A stretch of 64,000 nucleotides of DNA from an uncultured Rhodospirillales bacterium (GCA_902763185.1 CACWQT010000002.1:1-64000), one strand, 5' to 3'. Counted from the first letter of the stretch, positions 43,666-53,322 are shown. The notes: a model not told the origin generated them from the letters alone. Translations and numbers: made by a program.

Positions 43666-45531
43666 ATGAAAAGCTCTAAGAGTATCATTTTTTGGCTGAT
43701 AGCCTTTTTTGCTTTAAGCATGTTCTTTAATACCATGAATATGGAAGCACGCCGCTCACCGGTTGCACAAGTGGCATTTTCGGACTTTATGGATAGCGCC
43801 GAAGATAACCGTGTTAATACGGTCACCATTATCGGCAACGATATTAACGGCACCTATACTGACGGCACAAAATTCCATACTTATGCACCATTTGATCCGA
43901 GTATGGTGGAAACACTCCGCAAAATGGGAATAAAGATTGAAGCGCGCCCGATTGATACATCAGAGAATACTTTTTGGGGCATTGTTATCTCGTGGTTCCC
44001 GATGTTACTTTTAATCGGCGTATGGATATTCTTTATGCGTCAAGCTAATTCCGGCAATAATAAGGCCATGAGCTTTGGTAAATCGCGCGCAAGACTTATT
44101 GAAAATACCAAAAAAGTAACCTTTGATGACGTGGCTGGCGCGGATGAAAGTAAACAGGAATTGGAAGAAGTTGTAGATTTCCTAAAAGACCCGCAAAAAT
44201 TCCAACGCTTAGGCGGAAGGATTCCCAAAGGCGTTTTGCTGGTTGGCCCTCCGGGAACAGGTAAAACTTTGTTAGCAAAAGCCGTTGCCGGTGAGGCAAA
44301 TGTGCCTTTCTTCTCTATCTCCGGTTCAGACTTTGTGGAGATGTTTGTCGGTGTCGGCGCATCACGTGTCCGTGACATGTTTGCTCAAGCCAAAAAGAAC
44401 GCGCCATGTTTATTATTTATTGATGAGATAGACGCAGTCGGACGTCACCGCGGTGCAGGTTTGGGCGGCGGTAATGATGAGCGCGAGCAAACCTTAAACC
44501 AATTACTTGTCGAAATGGACGGCTTTGAAGCCAATGAAAATGTTATTTTGATTGCCGCCACCAACCGACCGGACGTTTTGGATCCGGCATTGTTGCGCCC
44601 CGGACGTTTTGACCGACAGGTAACTGTCAGCAATCCGGATGTTAAAGGCAGAGAGGCTATCTTAAAAGTGCATACACGGAAAGTGCCTTTGGGAAAAGAC
44701 GTGGATTTAAGCGTTGTTGCGCGTGGCACTCCGGGGTTCTCCGGTGCAGATTTGGCCAACCTTGTTAATGAAGCTGCACTATTGGCCGCACGCAAAAACA
44801 AATTAAAAGTTAGCTCCATAGACTTTGATGAAGCAAAAGACAAAGTCTTAATGGGTAACGAGCGCAAATCCATGGCTATGGATGAAAAAGAAAAGCAATT
44901 AACCGCTTATCATGAAGCCGGTCACGCCATTTGTTCGCTTAACGTCAAAGATACCGATCCGATACATAAGGCAACCATTATCCCGCGCGGCAGAGCTTTG
45001 GGTATGGTTCAGCAATTACCGGAAAAAGACCGTTATTCTTATACACGGACTCAGATGTTATCCCGCTTAACCATAATGATGGGCGGACGTGTTGCTGAAG
45101 AGTTGAAATTCGGTTATGATAACGTCACATCGGGTGCGTCATCGGATATTAATGGGGCGACTAACTTAGCACGTGCTATGGTCACTGAATGGGGTATGAG
45201 CGACATTTTAGGACCGATTCGCTATTCCGATAATTCTAACGAAGTTTTCTTAGGACGCGCGGTTACGCAAAATCAAAACATGAGCGAAGAAACCGCCAGA
45301 CTTGTTGACGCGGAAATTAAGCGCTTGGTAACCGACGGTTATGAAGAAGCCAAAAAGATTTTGCAGAAACATAAAAAAGACTGGGAAACACTTGCCAATG
45401 CTTTGATGGAATATGAAACCTTAACCGGCGACGAAATCAAAGATGTTTTGGCAGGGAAACTGGTGGATAAAAATAAAGACGCACCGGTTGCGGAAGAAAA
45501 ACGCACCAAGGCGTCCGTGCCGGAATTGTAG
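43666..45531 (+). CDS. ftsH: ATP-dependent zinc metalloprotease FtsH
   Basis: FtsH degrades membrane and regulatory proteins at the inner membrane. The 621-aa protein has two membrane segments ([17 protein letters not shown] and [19 protein letters not shown]). The AAA domain shows Walker A GPPGTGKT, Walker [12 protein letters not shown] and the arginine-finger region [19 protein letters not shown]. The protease domain shows the zinc site HEAGH and a distal Asp region ([15 protein letters not shown]). AGGGAAA lies about 10 nt upstream. The TAG stop shares its G with a family A repeat. Confidence 0.98.
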   Translation: MKSSKSIIFWLIAFFALSMFFNTMNMEARRSPVAQVAFSDFMDSAEDNRVNTVTIIGNDINGTYTDGTKFHTYAPFDPSMVETLRKMGIKIEARPIDTSENTFWGIVISWFPMLLLIGVWIFFMRQANSGNNKAMSFGKSRARLIENTKKVTFDDVAGADESKQELEEVVDFLKDPQKFQRLGGRIPKGVLLVGPPGTGKTLLAKAVAGEANVPFFSISGSDFVEMFVGVGASRVRDMFAQAKKNAPCLLFIDEIDAVGRHRGAGLGGGNDEREQTLNQLLVEMDGFEANENVILIAATNRPDVLDPALLRPGRFDRQVTVSNPDVKGREAILKVHTRKVPLGKDVDLSVVARGTPGFSGADLANLVNEAALLAARKNKLKVSSIDFDEAKDKVLMGNERKSMAMDEKEKQLTAYHEAGHAICSLNVKDTDPIHKATIIPRGRALGMVQQLPEKDRYSYTRTQMLSRLTIMMGGRVAEELKFGYDNVTSGASSDINGATNLARAMVTEWGMSDILGPIRYSDNSNEVFLGRAVTQNQNMSEETARLVDAEIKRLVTDGYEEAKKILQKHKKDWETLANALMEYETLTGDEIKDVLAGKLVDKNKDAPVAEEKRTKASVPEL

Positions 45532-45653
45532 GGTGCGTAGCACCCCGCCCCGCGCGTAGCGGAGCCCTCGCGGCTTGAGCGGCGACACCAGTCGCTCACA
45601 TGTCGCGCCTTGCAGATAAAAATTTTTTGTTCACAAAAAATTTTTACGCGACA
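45531..45653. repeat. Family A structured 3' element after ftsH
   Basis: The first base is the G of the ftsH TAG. It starts GGGTGC-GTA-GCACCC, followed by CGTAGCGGAGCCCTCGCGGC (45555-45574) and GCGGCGACACCAGTCGCT. It ends in outer arms TGTCGCG/CGCGACA (45601-45607, 45647-45653) around a 13-bp A/T stem. Confidence 0.8.
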
Positions 45654-45699
45654 TCTTTCATGCACGCCGTCAATTCTCTCTGCACCAAAACGAGAAAAA

Positions 45700-45725
45700 G
45701 CAGGTCTCTCGACCTGCCTTTTTTT
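45700..45725 (+). terminator. Intrinsic terminator downstream of ftsH
   Basis: GCAGGTC/GACCTGC with loop TCTC is followed by a seven-T run. It lies after the family A element and before the convergent hypothetical gene. Confidence 0.85.
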
Positions 45726-45738
45726 AACTGTGAGTAAA

Positions 45739-46110
45739 TCATGCCACAACCTTCGTCGGATAAGTAGGATCCTGCATTTTATAGCGGATCTTACCATTCG
45801 GGTCAAACATCAGAGGCAACCCATCGGTTTGCAAATTGACCTTTCTGAGCTCAGTCAATTTCCCCTTCTTAACCAAATACCACTTGCCACTGGCTTTACG
45901 GATTAGAAACTCTGTACCTTTAGCAAGCGGCATAAAGCCCCTCAAATCAGTAAAGAGAACATTACCCTGACCATCAACCACCGTGATGTTGTCACCTGTG
46001 ACCATGTCATACTCTTCTTTTTTCTCAACCTCAACAATGGAGGACGCTTTGAAGCCTTTTACAAGAATCGCACTAGCGCTGGCTTCGCTTTTCTCTGTAT
46101 TACTACCCAT
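45739..46110 (-). CDS. Hypothetical protein
   Basis: The 123-aa protein is unrecognised. It appears cytoplasmic and beta-rich (GDNITVVDGQGNVLFTDLRGF, GTEFLIRKASGKWYLVKKG), with a short low-complexity N-terminus (SEASASAI). The ATG at 46110 gives a sensible start, but no Shine-Dalgarno is visible and the AT-rich upstream region is uninformative; a longer frame up to 46209 looks unlike protein. It converges on ftsH. Confidence 0.5.
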   Translation of the reverse strand: MGSNTEKSEASASAILVKGFKASSIVEVEKKEEYDMVTGDNITVVDGQGNVLFTDLRGFMPLAKGTEFLIRKASGKWYLVKKGKLTELRKVNLQTDGLPLMFDPNGKIRYKMQDPTYPTKVVA

Positions 46111-46283
46111 GATAATAAAAAAATAAAAATTTAGAAGTGGCCTTCGCCACGTTAGACCTAATAAATAACAATCAGATATAAATCTAACATCAAGCAACTG
46201 AAGTTTCAAGTATTTTTATGGAATGTAGATAAAAAAATACGGCAAACTATAAATTTGCCGCACAAAACATCAGCTAACAACGA

Positions 46284-46955
46284 TTATTCTTTAATTTTCA
46301 AGTGATGCTGCCACAAAATAAGTATCGCCAAGTAAGGCAAGAACATCTCGGCACTTTCTTCAACAATCTGCAAAAAGGCATAGAGATTATCCGATAAGGC
46401 AACATTACCATGCGCTTTACGATAGTTAGAGGGGTATCTGTCAACAATTTTTGCCGCCACACCAACCGTGCATAAAGTAGCAATCGACCAAGTAACCGCA
46501 TCCATCTTAAAAAACGAAACAACCAAATGCTTGGTATATTTAATTGCCAAATATAAAACCGCAACCAAAATCAGAAACAATACCGTCCCAAAAATGATTT
46601 TCTCGCTCATAAGATTATTCGGATTTAAGAAAAAACGAGATTTAAACGGCGTTGTATCGGTTTGCGATAAATGATGTTGTATTCCCGATTCGCGCAAGAA
46701 ACAGCCAATGGCAAAAAAGAGATAAATACCCCACACCTTAAGCTTATCCTTAAAATCATCAGCAAGAACCAATAGCATCGCCACTAAAAGTATATACCCC
46801 ATCTTAGCAACGGCATCAATCACCGCACCATCTTCGGTTAAACTCAAAACACCTTCTTTCGGTGCATATAAAAAACAACCTTTCATAAAGCCAATCCACA
46901 ATACCAAAAATGCAACCGGCGCCACAAACGGTGATAAAAATATTTTTTTCAACAT
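46284..46955 (-). CDS. Polytopic membrane protein, unknown function
   Basis: The 223-aa protein has about five or six hydrophobic segments (for example FVAPVAFLVLWIGFMKGC and GTVLFLILVAVLYLAIKY). A loop carries RESGIQHHLSQTDTTPFKSRFFLN. The pattern of HH and charged residues near membranes is seen in several uncharacterised families; no match is claimed. The ATG at 46955 follows GGAG by 9 nt. It is not clearly in an operon. Confidence 0.55.
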   Translation of the reverse strand: MLKKIFLSPFVAPVAFLVLWIGFMKGCFLYAPKEGVLSLTEDGAVIDAVAKMGYILLVAMLLVLADDFKDKLKVWGIYLFFAIGCFLRESGIQHHLSQTDTTPFKSRFFLNPNNLMSEKIIFGTVLFLILVAVLYLAIKYTKHLVVSFFKMDAVTWSIATLCTVGVAAKIVDRYPSNYRKAHGNVALSDNLYAFLQIVEESAEMFLPYLAILILWQHHLKIKE

Positions 46956-47028
46956 CTTATTAAACTCCAAATTCTTTCATATTTTCACTCTATACAAAAT
47001 ATTTCTCTTTCATATGCTGATTTTTACT

Positions 47029-47664
47029 TTACGCACAAATATCTTCACTCAAAAATGCCTTAATCGGAGCATACGAACGCCGATGCTCTGGTGTAACACC
47101 ATATTTTTTAAGCCCTTCTATATGGGCTTTCGTGCCATATCCGGCATTTTTTTCAAACCCGTAATGCGGGTATTTCAGGGCCATCTTTTCCATCAATCGG
47201 TCACGGTAAACTTTTGCCAAAATAGAAGCCGCAGAAATGGAATAAGACTTTGCATCACCTTTTATCACGGCACGCGCCGGATATTGTGGTGTCTTAGGCA
47301 ATCTGTTACCATCAACAAGCACCAGATTCGGTACTGCTCCGGCCGCTTGAATAGCACGCCTCATCGCCAAAAATGATGCATTAAGAATATTAACCTCGTC
47401 AATCTCTTTGGCACTCGCTTCACCGATACCGATTTTCATATTGCCTTTTTCGGCCTCTGATTGCAAAAGCTCGTAAAGCATTTCTCTTTTTTTCTTGGAT
47501 AATTTTTTAGAATCATTAAGCTCTTTAAGTAATCTTTCATCAACACCACGATTTAAGAATACGGCGCAACCGGCAACCACCGGACCGACCCACGGACCGC
47601 GGCCGGCCTCATCAACCCCGGCAACCACACCATTAACTTCATCTTCTATGTCAAAATCAGGCAT
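47029..47664 (-). CDS. rnhB: Ribonuclease HII
   Basis: RNase HII cuts RNA in RNA-DNA hybrids, including single ribonucleotides. The 211-aa protein has the catalytic DE pair in AGVDEAGRGPWVGPV. NLVLVDGNRLPK carries a third acidic residue, and IAEASIxAKVYRDR-like SISAASILAKVYRDRLM is present. The ATG at 47664 is used because GGAGT lies 6 nt upstream and the family starts there. That site lies inside a 12-bp perfect hairpin, which may limit translation. The rhodanese gene is upstream on the same strand. Confidence 0.95.
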   Translation of the reverse strand: MPDFDIEDEVNGVVAGVDEAGRGPWVGPVVAGCAVFLNRGVDERLLKELNDSKKLSKKKREMLYELLQSEAEKGNMKIGIGEASAKEIDEVNILNASFLAMRRAIQAAGAVPNLVLVDGNRLPKTPQYPARAVIKGDAKSYSISAASILAKVYRDRLMEKMALKYPHYGFEKNAGYGTKAHIEGLKKYGVTPEHRRSYAPIKAFLSEDICA

Positions 47665-47667
47665 AAC

Positions 47668-47702
47668 AAAACTCCTTTTCAACGCATTATAAAAGGAGTT
47701 TT
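47668..47702 (-). promoter_or_regulatory. Hairpin covering the rnhB ribosome-binding site
   Basis: AAAACTCCTTTT and AAAAGGAGTTTT form a perfect 12-bp stem with an 11-nt loop. The right arm (minus strand) contains the rnhB GGAG, so the stem would hide it. It could instead be a weak terminator for the rhodanese gene. Confidence 0.5.
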
Positions 47703-47728
47703 AAAAGATACAAGAATTATCTGATACG

Positions 47729-48040
47729 CTAATTTTTCAAAACTTGGACACCTTCATACTCGGCCTCAATAATACCGCCCACAACCACGGCCACATTGGA
47801 ATATCCGGCTTCTTCAAACTTTTCTGCCACCGCTGAAGCTAGCCCACCTGACATACATAAGATATTAACCATTTTCTCCCCGTCAGGATTATATTCTGCC
47901 ATAAATTCATCGGGATTGACTTCATCTGCTTTAATTAGAATATGCGGCAGAGCCAGCCTTTCTTTGGCATGCTCATCATCGCTTCTGACATCTAAAATAA
48001 TGGAATTTTCATCCAAACTCATCGGTTTAACAAATCGCAT
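47729..48040 (-). CDS. Rhodanese-like domain protein
   Basis: The 103-aa protein is a single rhodanese domain. It has ILDVRSDDEHAKERL near the N-terminus and the active-site loop ILCMSGGLASAVAEKFEEAGY with Cys as the sulfur-carrying residue. It probably moves sulfur or binds a partner in the cytoplasm. The loop differs from the usual CxxGxR (MSGGLAS instead), so enzymatic activity is uncertain. It precedes rnhB on the minus strand. Confidence 0.8.
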   Translation of the reverse strand: MRFVKPMSLDENSIILDVRSDDEHAKERLALPHILIKADEVNPDEFMAEYNPDGEKMVNILCMSGGLASAVAEKFEEAGYSNVAVVVGGIIEAEYEGVQVLKN

Positions 48041-48103
48041 TTATGCCTCCATAATCTCTAACATAAGCACGAATGCCCTATCTTAAACCTCTATTTTAGT
48101 TAT

Positions 48104-48130
48104 AAAAAAACCGGCTCCTATAAAGCCGGT
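48104..48130 (-). terminator. Intrinsic terminator after the 257-aa lipoprotein gene
   Basis: On the minus strand ACCGGCT/AGCCGGT with a 7-nt loop precedes a seven-T run. Confidence 0.88.
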
Positions 48131-48154
48131 CATGTTTGTCTATGATGTAAAAAC

Positions 48155-48928
48155 TTAGATTTCCAATATTTTATAATCTAAGCCGGCATCATCTGCTTCC
48201 AAAATATCCAAAGTTATCCCTTCAAACGATACTGTTTTGTCATACATCGGAAAACGATAAGTTTTTTGTTCTTCAATTGCATCTGAACCATCGGCACCTA
48301 CCGTCTTATAACTAAAGACCATATAGTAACCCTCCAATCCTTGATAACGAACTTCGATGCTGGAAACAATGCTTTCATTACCGGTGCGATTCTGCGTTTC
48401 GTTTACAAATTTTATATCAGCAGGCTCTTTAAGAAAACGCGTATCCAACAAAGACAAGCGATTATTATAAATACGACCGACTCTTGGATAAATATTGCCA
48501 TTAAAATCAACTAATGCAATATCGCCATAGCGATTCGGCTCTAGCAAACGATACATGGTATCCTCAATTTCCACCTCACCGATAGCCTTATAAATTTTTT
48601 CATCCGAAAACTCTACCGGAACGGTATTTGAAACCATCGCTCCCTTACAGGTCGGTCTCAAATATGCATTAGAGAGAACCTCTTTATTAACCGTTTTAGA
48701 AGAAAGGACTATGCCACCGGAAGCGACGTGGCGTGCCACGCCAACCTTATAATCACTGATTGTTTCCACTTCAGTATCCACATTGGCAAAAGAACTTTCA
48801 TCATAATAATGAATGTTGTAGGTATAAAAAAAGTCATTAAACATATTGCGGCGACCAAGCGTATAATCTCCCTTCATATAGCATGAAGATAACACCAACA
48901 CCGCTAATCCGATAAATATTTTTTTCAT
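48155..48928 (-). CDS. Lipoprotein, unknown function
   Basis: The 257-aa protein begins MKKIFIGLAVLVLSSCYMKG, with a lipobox (LSSC), so it should be lipidated at Cys17. The mature part is mainly beta-like with phrases such as VEIEDTMYRLLEPNRYGDIALVDFNG, where the inner part NRYGDIALVDFNG recalls a small sandwich fold. No family is recognised. The ATG at 48928 has AGAGA about 9 nt upstream; a longer frame begins at 48958 without one. It stands alone with its own terminator. Confidence 0.65.
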   Translation of the reverse strand: MKKIFIGLAVLVLSSCYMKGDYTLGRRNMFNDFFYTYNIHYYDESSFANVDTEVETISDYKVGVARHVASGGIVLSSKTVNKEVLSNAYLRPTCKGAMVSNTVPVEFSDEKIYKAIGEVEIEDTMYRLLEPNRYGDIALVDFNGNIYPRVGRIYNNRLSLLDTRFLKEPADIKFVNETQNRTGNESIVSSIEVRYQGLEGYYMVFSYKTVGADGSDAIEEQKTYRFPMYDKTVSFEGITLDILEADDAGLDYKILEI

Positions 48929-49018
48929 AACATAATCTCTTTTTAACGTTTTCCTCACTATATTTATGCAACGTTATTTAAAACTTGTCCATAAAAAAAA
49001 CTTTTTTTAGGAAAACCT

Positions 49019-49894
49019 ATGCATAACATTACACACCCCAGTAATTTATTGCTCAAATTCACCCCTGTTACTGAACTTGGAGAGCGTGAAACCGACTTTT
49101 TAGATGAGACCTTTGAAGTTGTAGCCGTAAACTACACCGACGATGGCAAAGAAGAATATGTCTGCTATGCCTCACTTGATTTTGATATCAATGCGTTCAA
49201 AGCGCTCATCAAACAAAAAGGATATAATCTGCCGTCTTTTACTACAGAAGTTTTAGAAAGCAAAAATTGGCTCAAAGTAAACGTGATTAAATTTGCCCCC
49301 TTTGAAATCGGTGATTTTCTGATTTACGGTATTCATGAGGCGACCTGCCCAAAAACTGATAAAATTCCCGTTCAAGTTTATGCCGCAACCGCCTTTGGCT
49401 CTGAACACCAAACCACCAAAATGTGCTTAAACGCCATAACCAAATTACACAAAAATATTAAGACCCCGAAAAAAATCTTGGATATGGGGACAGGTTCCGG
49501 CATTTTATCTATTGCCGCAGCAAAAATCTGGCAAAATATTCCCGAAATTATTGCCGCCGATATTGATCCCGAGTCGGTGGATGTAACCGCAAATAACACC
49601 ATTACCAATGATGTTGAAAAGCGCATTACCGCTGTTTTAAGCGACGCCTACAACAACCCCGTCATAAAACAAAACGCACCTTATGACATCATTTTTGCCA
49701 ACATCTTGGCAAACCCGCTAAAAGCCATGTGTAAAGAGGCTTATCAATCCTTAAAAGAAGGTGGCTGTTACTTAATTTCCGGTTTTATTGACAATCAGGA
49801 ACAGGATATTATAAATTATCATCAAGCCGCAGGTTTTAAGCTCTTAAAAACTTATAAAAACGAAAATTGGCGCGCCGCATTATTGCAAAAATAA
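49019..49894 (+). CDS. prmA: Ribosomal protein L11 methyltransferase
   Basis: PrmA trimethylates ribosomal protein L11. The 291-aa protein has a short N-terminal substrate domain. The SAM-binding motif ILDMGTGSGILSIAAAKI is followed by IIAADIDPESVDVTANN and the catalytic FANILANPLKAM. These are typical. AGGAAA lies close to the ATG. prmA directly precedes an M24 aminopeptidase gene, an order common in alphaproteobacteria. Confidence 0.95.
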   Translation: MHNITHPSNLLLKFTPVTELGERETDFLDETFEVVAVNYTDDGKEEYVCYASLDFDINAFKALIKQKGYNLPSFTTEVLESKNWLKVNVIKFAPFEIGDFLIYGIHEATCPKTDKIPVQVYAATAFGSEHQTTKMCLNAITKLHKNIKTPKKILDMGTGSGILSIAAAKIWQNIPEIIAADIDPESVDVTANNTITNDVEKRITAVLSDAYNNPVIKQNAPYDIIFANILANPLKAMCKEAYQSLKEGGCYLISGFIDNQEQDIINYHQAAGFKLLKTYKNENWRAALLQK

Positions 49895-49913
49895 TTTTTA
49901 AGGAGGGTATAAA

Positions 49914-51590
49914 ATGGATATCAAAAGCATCCAAAAAGAACTCAAAACGGCAAAATTAACCGGCGAGATTTTTACCCTCGGCAATTTATTTATCGGCGAA
50001 GATATTTTACCTGACGAGAACATTATTTTAAGTCTGACCGGTTTTAGCGGTTCTTATGCGATTCTCTTTGTAACACCAAGCAAATCATTTTTGTTTGTTG
50101 ACGGACGCTATGAATTGCAGGCAAAAAAAGAAATCAACACCCGCCAAACCGAGATTGTCAAACTATCTGAAATATCTTTCTTAAACTGGCTTAAAAAGAA
50201 TTATACCGCAACAAATACAAAGATTCGCTATAATCCTTGGGTCATAAGCTTACAAGACCTTAAAAGATACGAGCGCGCCCTGCCCAAAGCCGAGTTTATT
50301 CCTATAAGTGCGCCCAATTTTCTTTTAAGTAAGAAAAAGGCTAAAGTATTCCCACACCAAAAGAAATTTACCGGACAGACGGCAAAAGATAAAATAAACG
50401 GCCTTGCTCGCCACATCAAACAGCTTGGCCTTGATGCTTTTTTGGTAACTTCTGCGGCAAATACTTCATGGCTCTTAAATCTGCGTTCAAATGCACTTCC
50501 CTATTCGCCAATCTTTCGCGCCTATGTTTTGGTTGAAAAAAACGGTAACTATAAAATTTTTGCCGAAAACACCGACCAAACTCCAAGCTTACCATTCAAA
50601 GATTTGGCAAAAATTCTGCCGCAATATAAAAATATCGGGGCGGATTTTGATACCACTCCGGCAATTATTGAAAATTATGCACCTACATTAAAGCATACAC
50701 CGGATAACACCACTCTGGCCAAAGCCATTAAAAATACAACCGAATTAAAAGGTATGCGTAACGCTCACTTGCGCGATGGCGTGGCCTTAAGCAAATTTAT
50801 CTATTGGCTCTCTAAAAACTATAAAGACAAAACCGAAACCGAGGTTGCAGAGAAACTTTTGAGCTTTCGTAAAAAAGAACCGGATTTCTTCTCTGAAAGC
50901 TTTGCCACTATCGCGGGCTTTGGCAAAAATGCCGCTATTGTACATTATCATGCCCCTGAAAAAAAGTCTGCTGTATTAAAGAAAAATTCCGTTTTACTGT
51001 TAGATAGCGGCGGACAATATTTTGACGGCACAACCGATGTCACGCGCACCATTGCTTTGGGTACGCCTTCATCTGATATGATAGAAAAGAATACATTGGT
51101 GCTAAAAGCCCACATTGCTTTAGCCTCTGCCGTATTTCATCAGGCAACTTCCGGTAATGAATTGGACTTAATTGCCCGCCAACCACTCTTAAAACAAGGA
51201 TTAGACTATGAACACGGCACCGGACACGGCGTCGGCTTTTTCTCTGATGTGCATGAAGGGCCGGCCCGCATTTCCATTCACGCCAAACATTCCGCACCGC
51301 TAGAAAAAGGTATGGTCACATCCATAGAACCCGGATATTATAAAGAAAACGCCTTTGGAATCCGCATTGAAAATCTTTACTACGTCAAACCGGCCAAAAA
51401 TCCGAAGTTCTTAACTTTTGAAGTGCTAACCTTAGTGCCTATTGATAAAAAGCTCATCAATAAATATCTTTTAACTCCAGATGAAATTACCTGGCTTAAT
51501 CGTTACCACCGCCAAGTTTTCTTAAGCCTTAAGAAATATCTGACCAAACAGGAACTCTCTTGGCTAAAAGATGCTTGCGCCCCGCTTTAA
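49914..51590 (+). CDS. pepP: M24 family Xaa-Pro aminopeptidase
   Basis: The 558-aa protein removes N-terminal residues preceding proline. It has two creatinase-like N-terminal domains (about 1-300) and a pita-bread metal domain. Metal ligands are visible in LLLDSGGQYFDGTTDVTRT (two Asp), GTGHGVGFFSDVHEGP (His) and TSIEPGYYKENAFGIRIEN (two Glu). The size fits the long aminopeptidase P form. GGAGG lies 8 nt upstream of the ATG, and it follows prmA by 19 nt. Confidence 0.93.
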   Translation: MDIKSIQKELKTAKLTGEIFTLGNLFIGEDILPDENIILSLTGFSGSYAILFVTPSKSFLFVDGRYELQAKKEINTRQTEIVKLSEISFLNWLKKNYTATNTKIRYNPWVISLQDLKRYERALPKAEFIPISAPNFLLSKKKAKVFPHQKKFTGQTAKDKINGLARHIKQLGLDAFLVTSAANTSWLLNLRSNALPYSPIFRAYVLVEKNGNYKIFAENTDQTPSLPFKDLAKILPQYKNIGADFDTTPAIIENYAPTLKHTPDNTTLAKAIKNTTELKGMRNAHLRDGVALSKFIYWLSKNYKDKTETEVAEKLLSFRKKEPDFFSESFATIAGFGKNAAIVHYHAPEKKSAVLKKNSVLLLDSGGQYFDGTTDVTRTIALGTPSSDMIEKNTLVLKAHIALASAVFHQATSGNELDLIARQPLLKQGLDYEHGTGHGVGFFSDVHEGPARISIHAKHSAPLEKGMVTSIEPGYYKENAFGIRIENLYYVKPAKNPKFLTFEVLTLVPIDKKLINKYLLTPDEITWLNRYHRQVFLSLKKYLTKQELSWLKDACAPL

Positions 51591-51611
51591 GTTAAAACAT
51601 AAGGAAAAACC

Positions 51612-52034
51612 ATGCGCTTTGTCCTGATTTTAGGACTACTGCTTTTCTGCCCCGATATATCTGCGGCAGAAGATTCTTTATTGCAAGAACTGTATATTAA
51701 CCCCGAAACCGCAAGAAAACCAGAAGCAATCTTATTCTATAACTCTGCAAACCCATGTGAAAATTGCGAAAAAACCATTTCTTTAACCGTTTCCATTTTG
51801 CGCCGTAATTACATCGGTAAGTTGCACCTTTACCTCATAGACCTAAACCGACATCCAGAATTTATCACCGCTTTTCAAATCAAAGGACCGCTATCCCTCG
51901 TTATTATCCGAATTTCAGACGGAGCCTCCTTCGGCTACGCCAAGCTTGAAGCGCTGCAAAGCCGTATTATAAGCCCCGGACTTTACCAGTCCGAGCTTAA
52001 ATCGTTTATCAATAATTTTTTGGGTTGGAGCTAA
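51612..52034 (+). CDS. Exported thioredoxin-like protein
   Basis: The 140-aa protein has a signal peptide (MRFVLILGLLLFCPDISA). A CxxC appears in ANPCENCEKTISLTVS, followed by LHLYLIDLNRHPEFITAFQIKGPLSLVII (in parts), which fits a thioredoxin-like fold with a cis-Pro-like GPLS. It may be a periplasmic redox protein. Exact substrates are unknown. It lies 21 nt after pepP, in the same direction, with AAGGAAA before the ATG. Confidence 0.65.
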   Translation: MRFVLILGLLLFCPDISAAEDSLLQELYINPETARKPEAILFYNSANPCENCEKTISLTVSILRRNYIGKLHLYLIDLNRHPEFITAFQIKGPLSLVIIRISDGASFGYAKLEALQSRIISPGLYQSELKSFINNFLGWS

Positions 52035-52134
52035 AAAATTAGGAATTTACTAAGTATTGTCAATTAAAATAACAAATATATTTACCGGCTTAGTTTTTTA
52101 TGCTAGTATAAAGGTAAGCAATAAGGAGAAGAAG

Positions 52135-52773
52135 ATGTTGAACATATTAAATTGGTTTAAAGGATTCGGCAAAAACGGGGAACCTTATGTCAAACCGCAA
52201 AAATTTGTGAACCTAAAACGCAACCAATCCGCTGTGGAATTTATCACCCCCGGACATCCGCTTTATGATAATATCGTCGCCGCAGAAGAAAATGAAACCT
52301 GCCTTTTAGCACCCAATGAAGCGGCTTACAGCGAAAACAGTTTAACCCATAATTTTGTCGCCATCGTTGCTTATAACGAGTTAAACTATTTAGTCATCAA
52401 CTCCTTTAAGCACTTCAAAGAACAAAGCATCGGCGGACTGTTGCAATATGATGAAAACATTTATACCGTAATTCCGTTTTTTGAGGATGACGAAGAATAC
52501 CAAACCGCCAACAGTTTCACCTTTAGTGAAACTTACGAATATGATCATCCGGTCGAGTCGTATGCCTTTATGATTGCACATAACGATCAAAATATCAAAT
52601 TGATGGTAGACCGTGGCAGACAACCGCTCTCGGTTAAAATGATTGATGAAAAGCGCGCATTCTTTACCGAAAAGCTGACGCCGGAATTTATTGAGCTGAT
52701 AGATTACACCATTATTCCGGCAATAGATGCGTTCGATGAATTACAAGAAAAGCACAAAAACAAAGCCTCATAA
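52135..52773 (+). CDS. Hypothetical cytoplasmic protein
   Basis: The 212-aa acidic protein is unrecognised. It lacks signal or membrane segments. It has a short basic start (MLNILNWFKGFGKNG) and then mixed strands and helices with many acidic residues. ATG at 52135 follows AAGGAGAAG at the usual spacing; a longer frame to 52057 reads as an AT-rich leader. It has a terminator downstream. Its AT-rich leader includes TTGTCA and TAGTAT, but spacing is poor. Confidence 0.55.
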   Translation: MLNILNWFKGFGKNGEPYVKPQKFVNLKRNQSAVEFITPGHPLYDNIVAAEENETCLLAPNEAAYSENSLTHNFVAIVAYNELNYLVINSFKHFKEQSIGGLLQYDENIYTVIPFFEDDEEYQTANSFTFSETYEYDHPVESYAFMIAHNDQNIKLMVDRGRQPLSVKMIDEKRAFFTEKLTPEFIELIDYTIIPAIDAFDELQEKHKNKAS

Positions 52774-52792
52774 AAAACAACGATAGCAAACC

Positions 52793-52822
52793 AAAAAAGG
52801 AGAGCCGAAGCTCTCCTTTTTA
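52793..52822. terminator. Bidirectional intrinsic terminator
   Basis: AAAAAGGAGAGC/GCTCTCCTTTTT with loop CGAA serves the hypothetical gene (plus) and rplQ (minus). Confidence 0.9.
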
Positions 52823-52844
52823 ATGTCTGACCAAACTAAAAGTC

Positions 52845-53303
52845 TTAGGCAGCAGGTGTTTCGCTGGCATTTTGAGCAGCGGCTGCAGCAGCAGCTTCTC
52901 TTTCTGCCTTAACGCGCTCTAAATCCTTAAAGCCTTTCGCGTTAACATCTCTGTCAACCAATTCAATAACAGCCATCGGGGCACAATCGCCAAAACGATA
53001 GCCGGCTTTAATAACACGGGTATAACCACCGTTGCGCTCTTTATAGCGCTCTGCCAAAACAGAAAAAAGTTTGGAAACAACTTCTTTATCACGCAAGAAA
53101 GATAAAGCCAAACGACGAGAATTCAAATCACCTTTTTTAGCATATGTAATCATGCTCTCGGCAAAAGTGCGCAATTCCTTAGCACGCGGCAAAGTAATTG
53201 TAATTTGTTCATGTGTAAAAAGAGAGTTTGTAAGATTTGCAAACAAAGCTCTTCTTTGGCTCTTCGGCATATTAAACCGTCTGTGTGCGTCATTATGTTT
53301 CAT
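52845..53303 (-). CDS. rplQ: 50S ribosomal protein L17
   Basis: L17 lines the peptide exit region of the 50S subunit. The 152-aa protein has QRRALFANLTNSLFTHEQITITLPRAKELR-type content, seen as NLTNSLFTHEQI and TLPRAKELRTFAE, and RVIKAGYRFGDCAPMAVIELVDR. An Ala-rich tail follows. It is longer than the ~120 aa of many L17 proteins because of the tail. Normally rplQ follows rpoA in the alpha operon; here the upstream neighbour is an unrelated gene. AAGGATTCTT precedes the ATG. Confidence 0.95.
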   Translation of the reverse strand: MKHNDAHRRFNMPKSQRRALFANLTNSLFTHEQITITLPRAKELRTFAESMITYAKKGDLNSRRLALSFLRDKEVVSKLFSVLAERYKERNGGYTRVIKAGYRFGDCAPMAVIELVDRDVNAKGFKDLERVKAEREAAAAAAAQNASETPAA

Positions 53304-53322
53304 TTTAAGAATCCTTTCTTCT

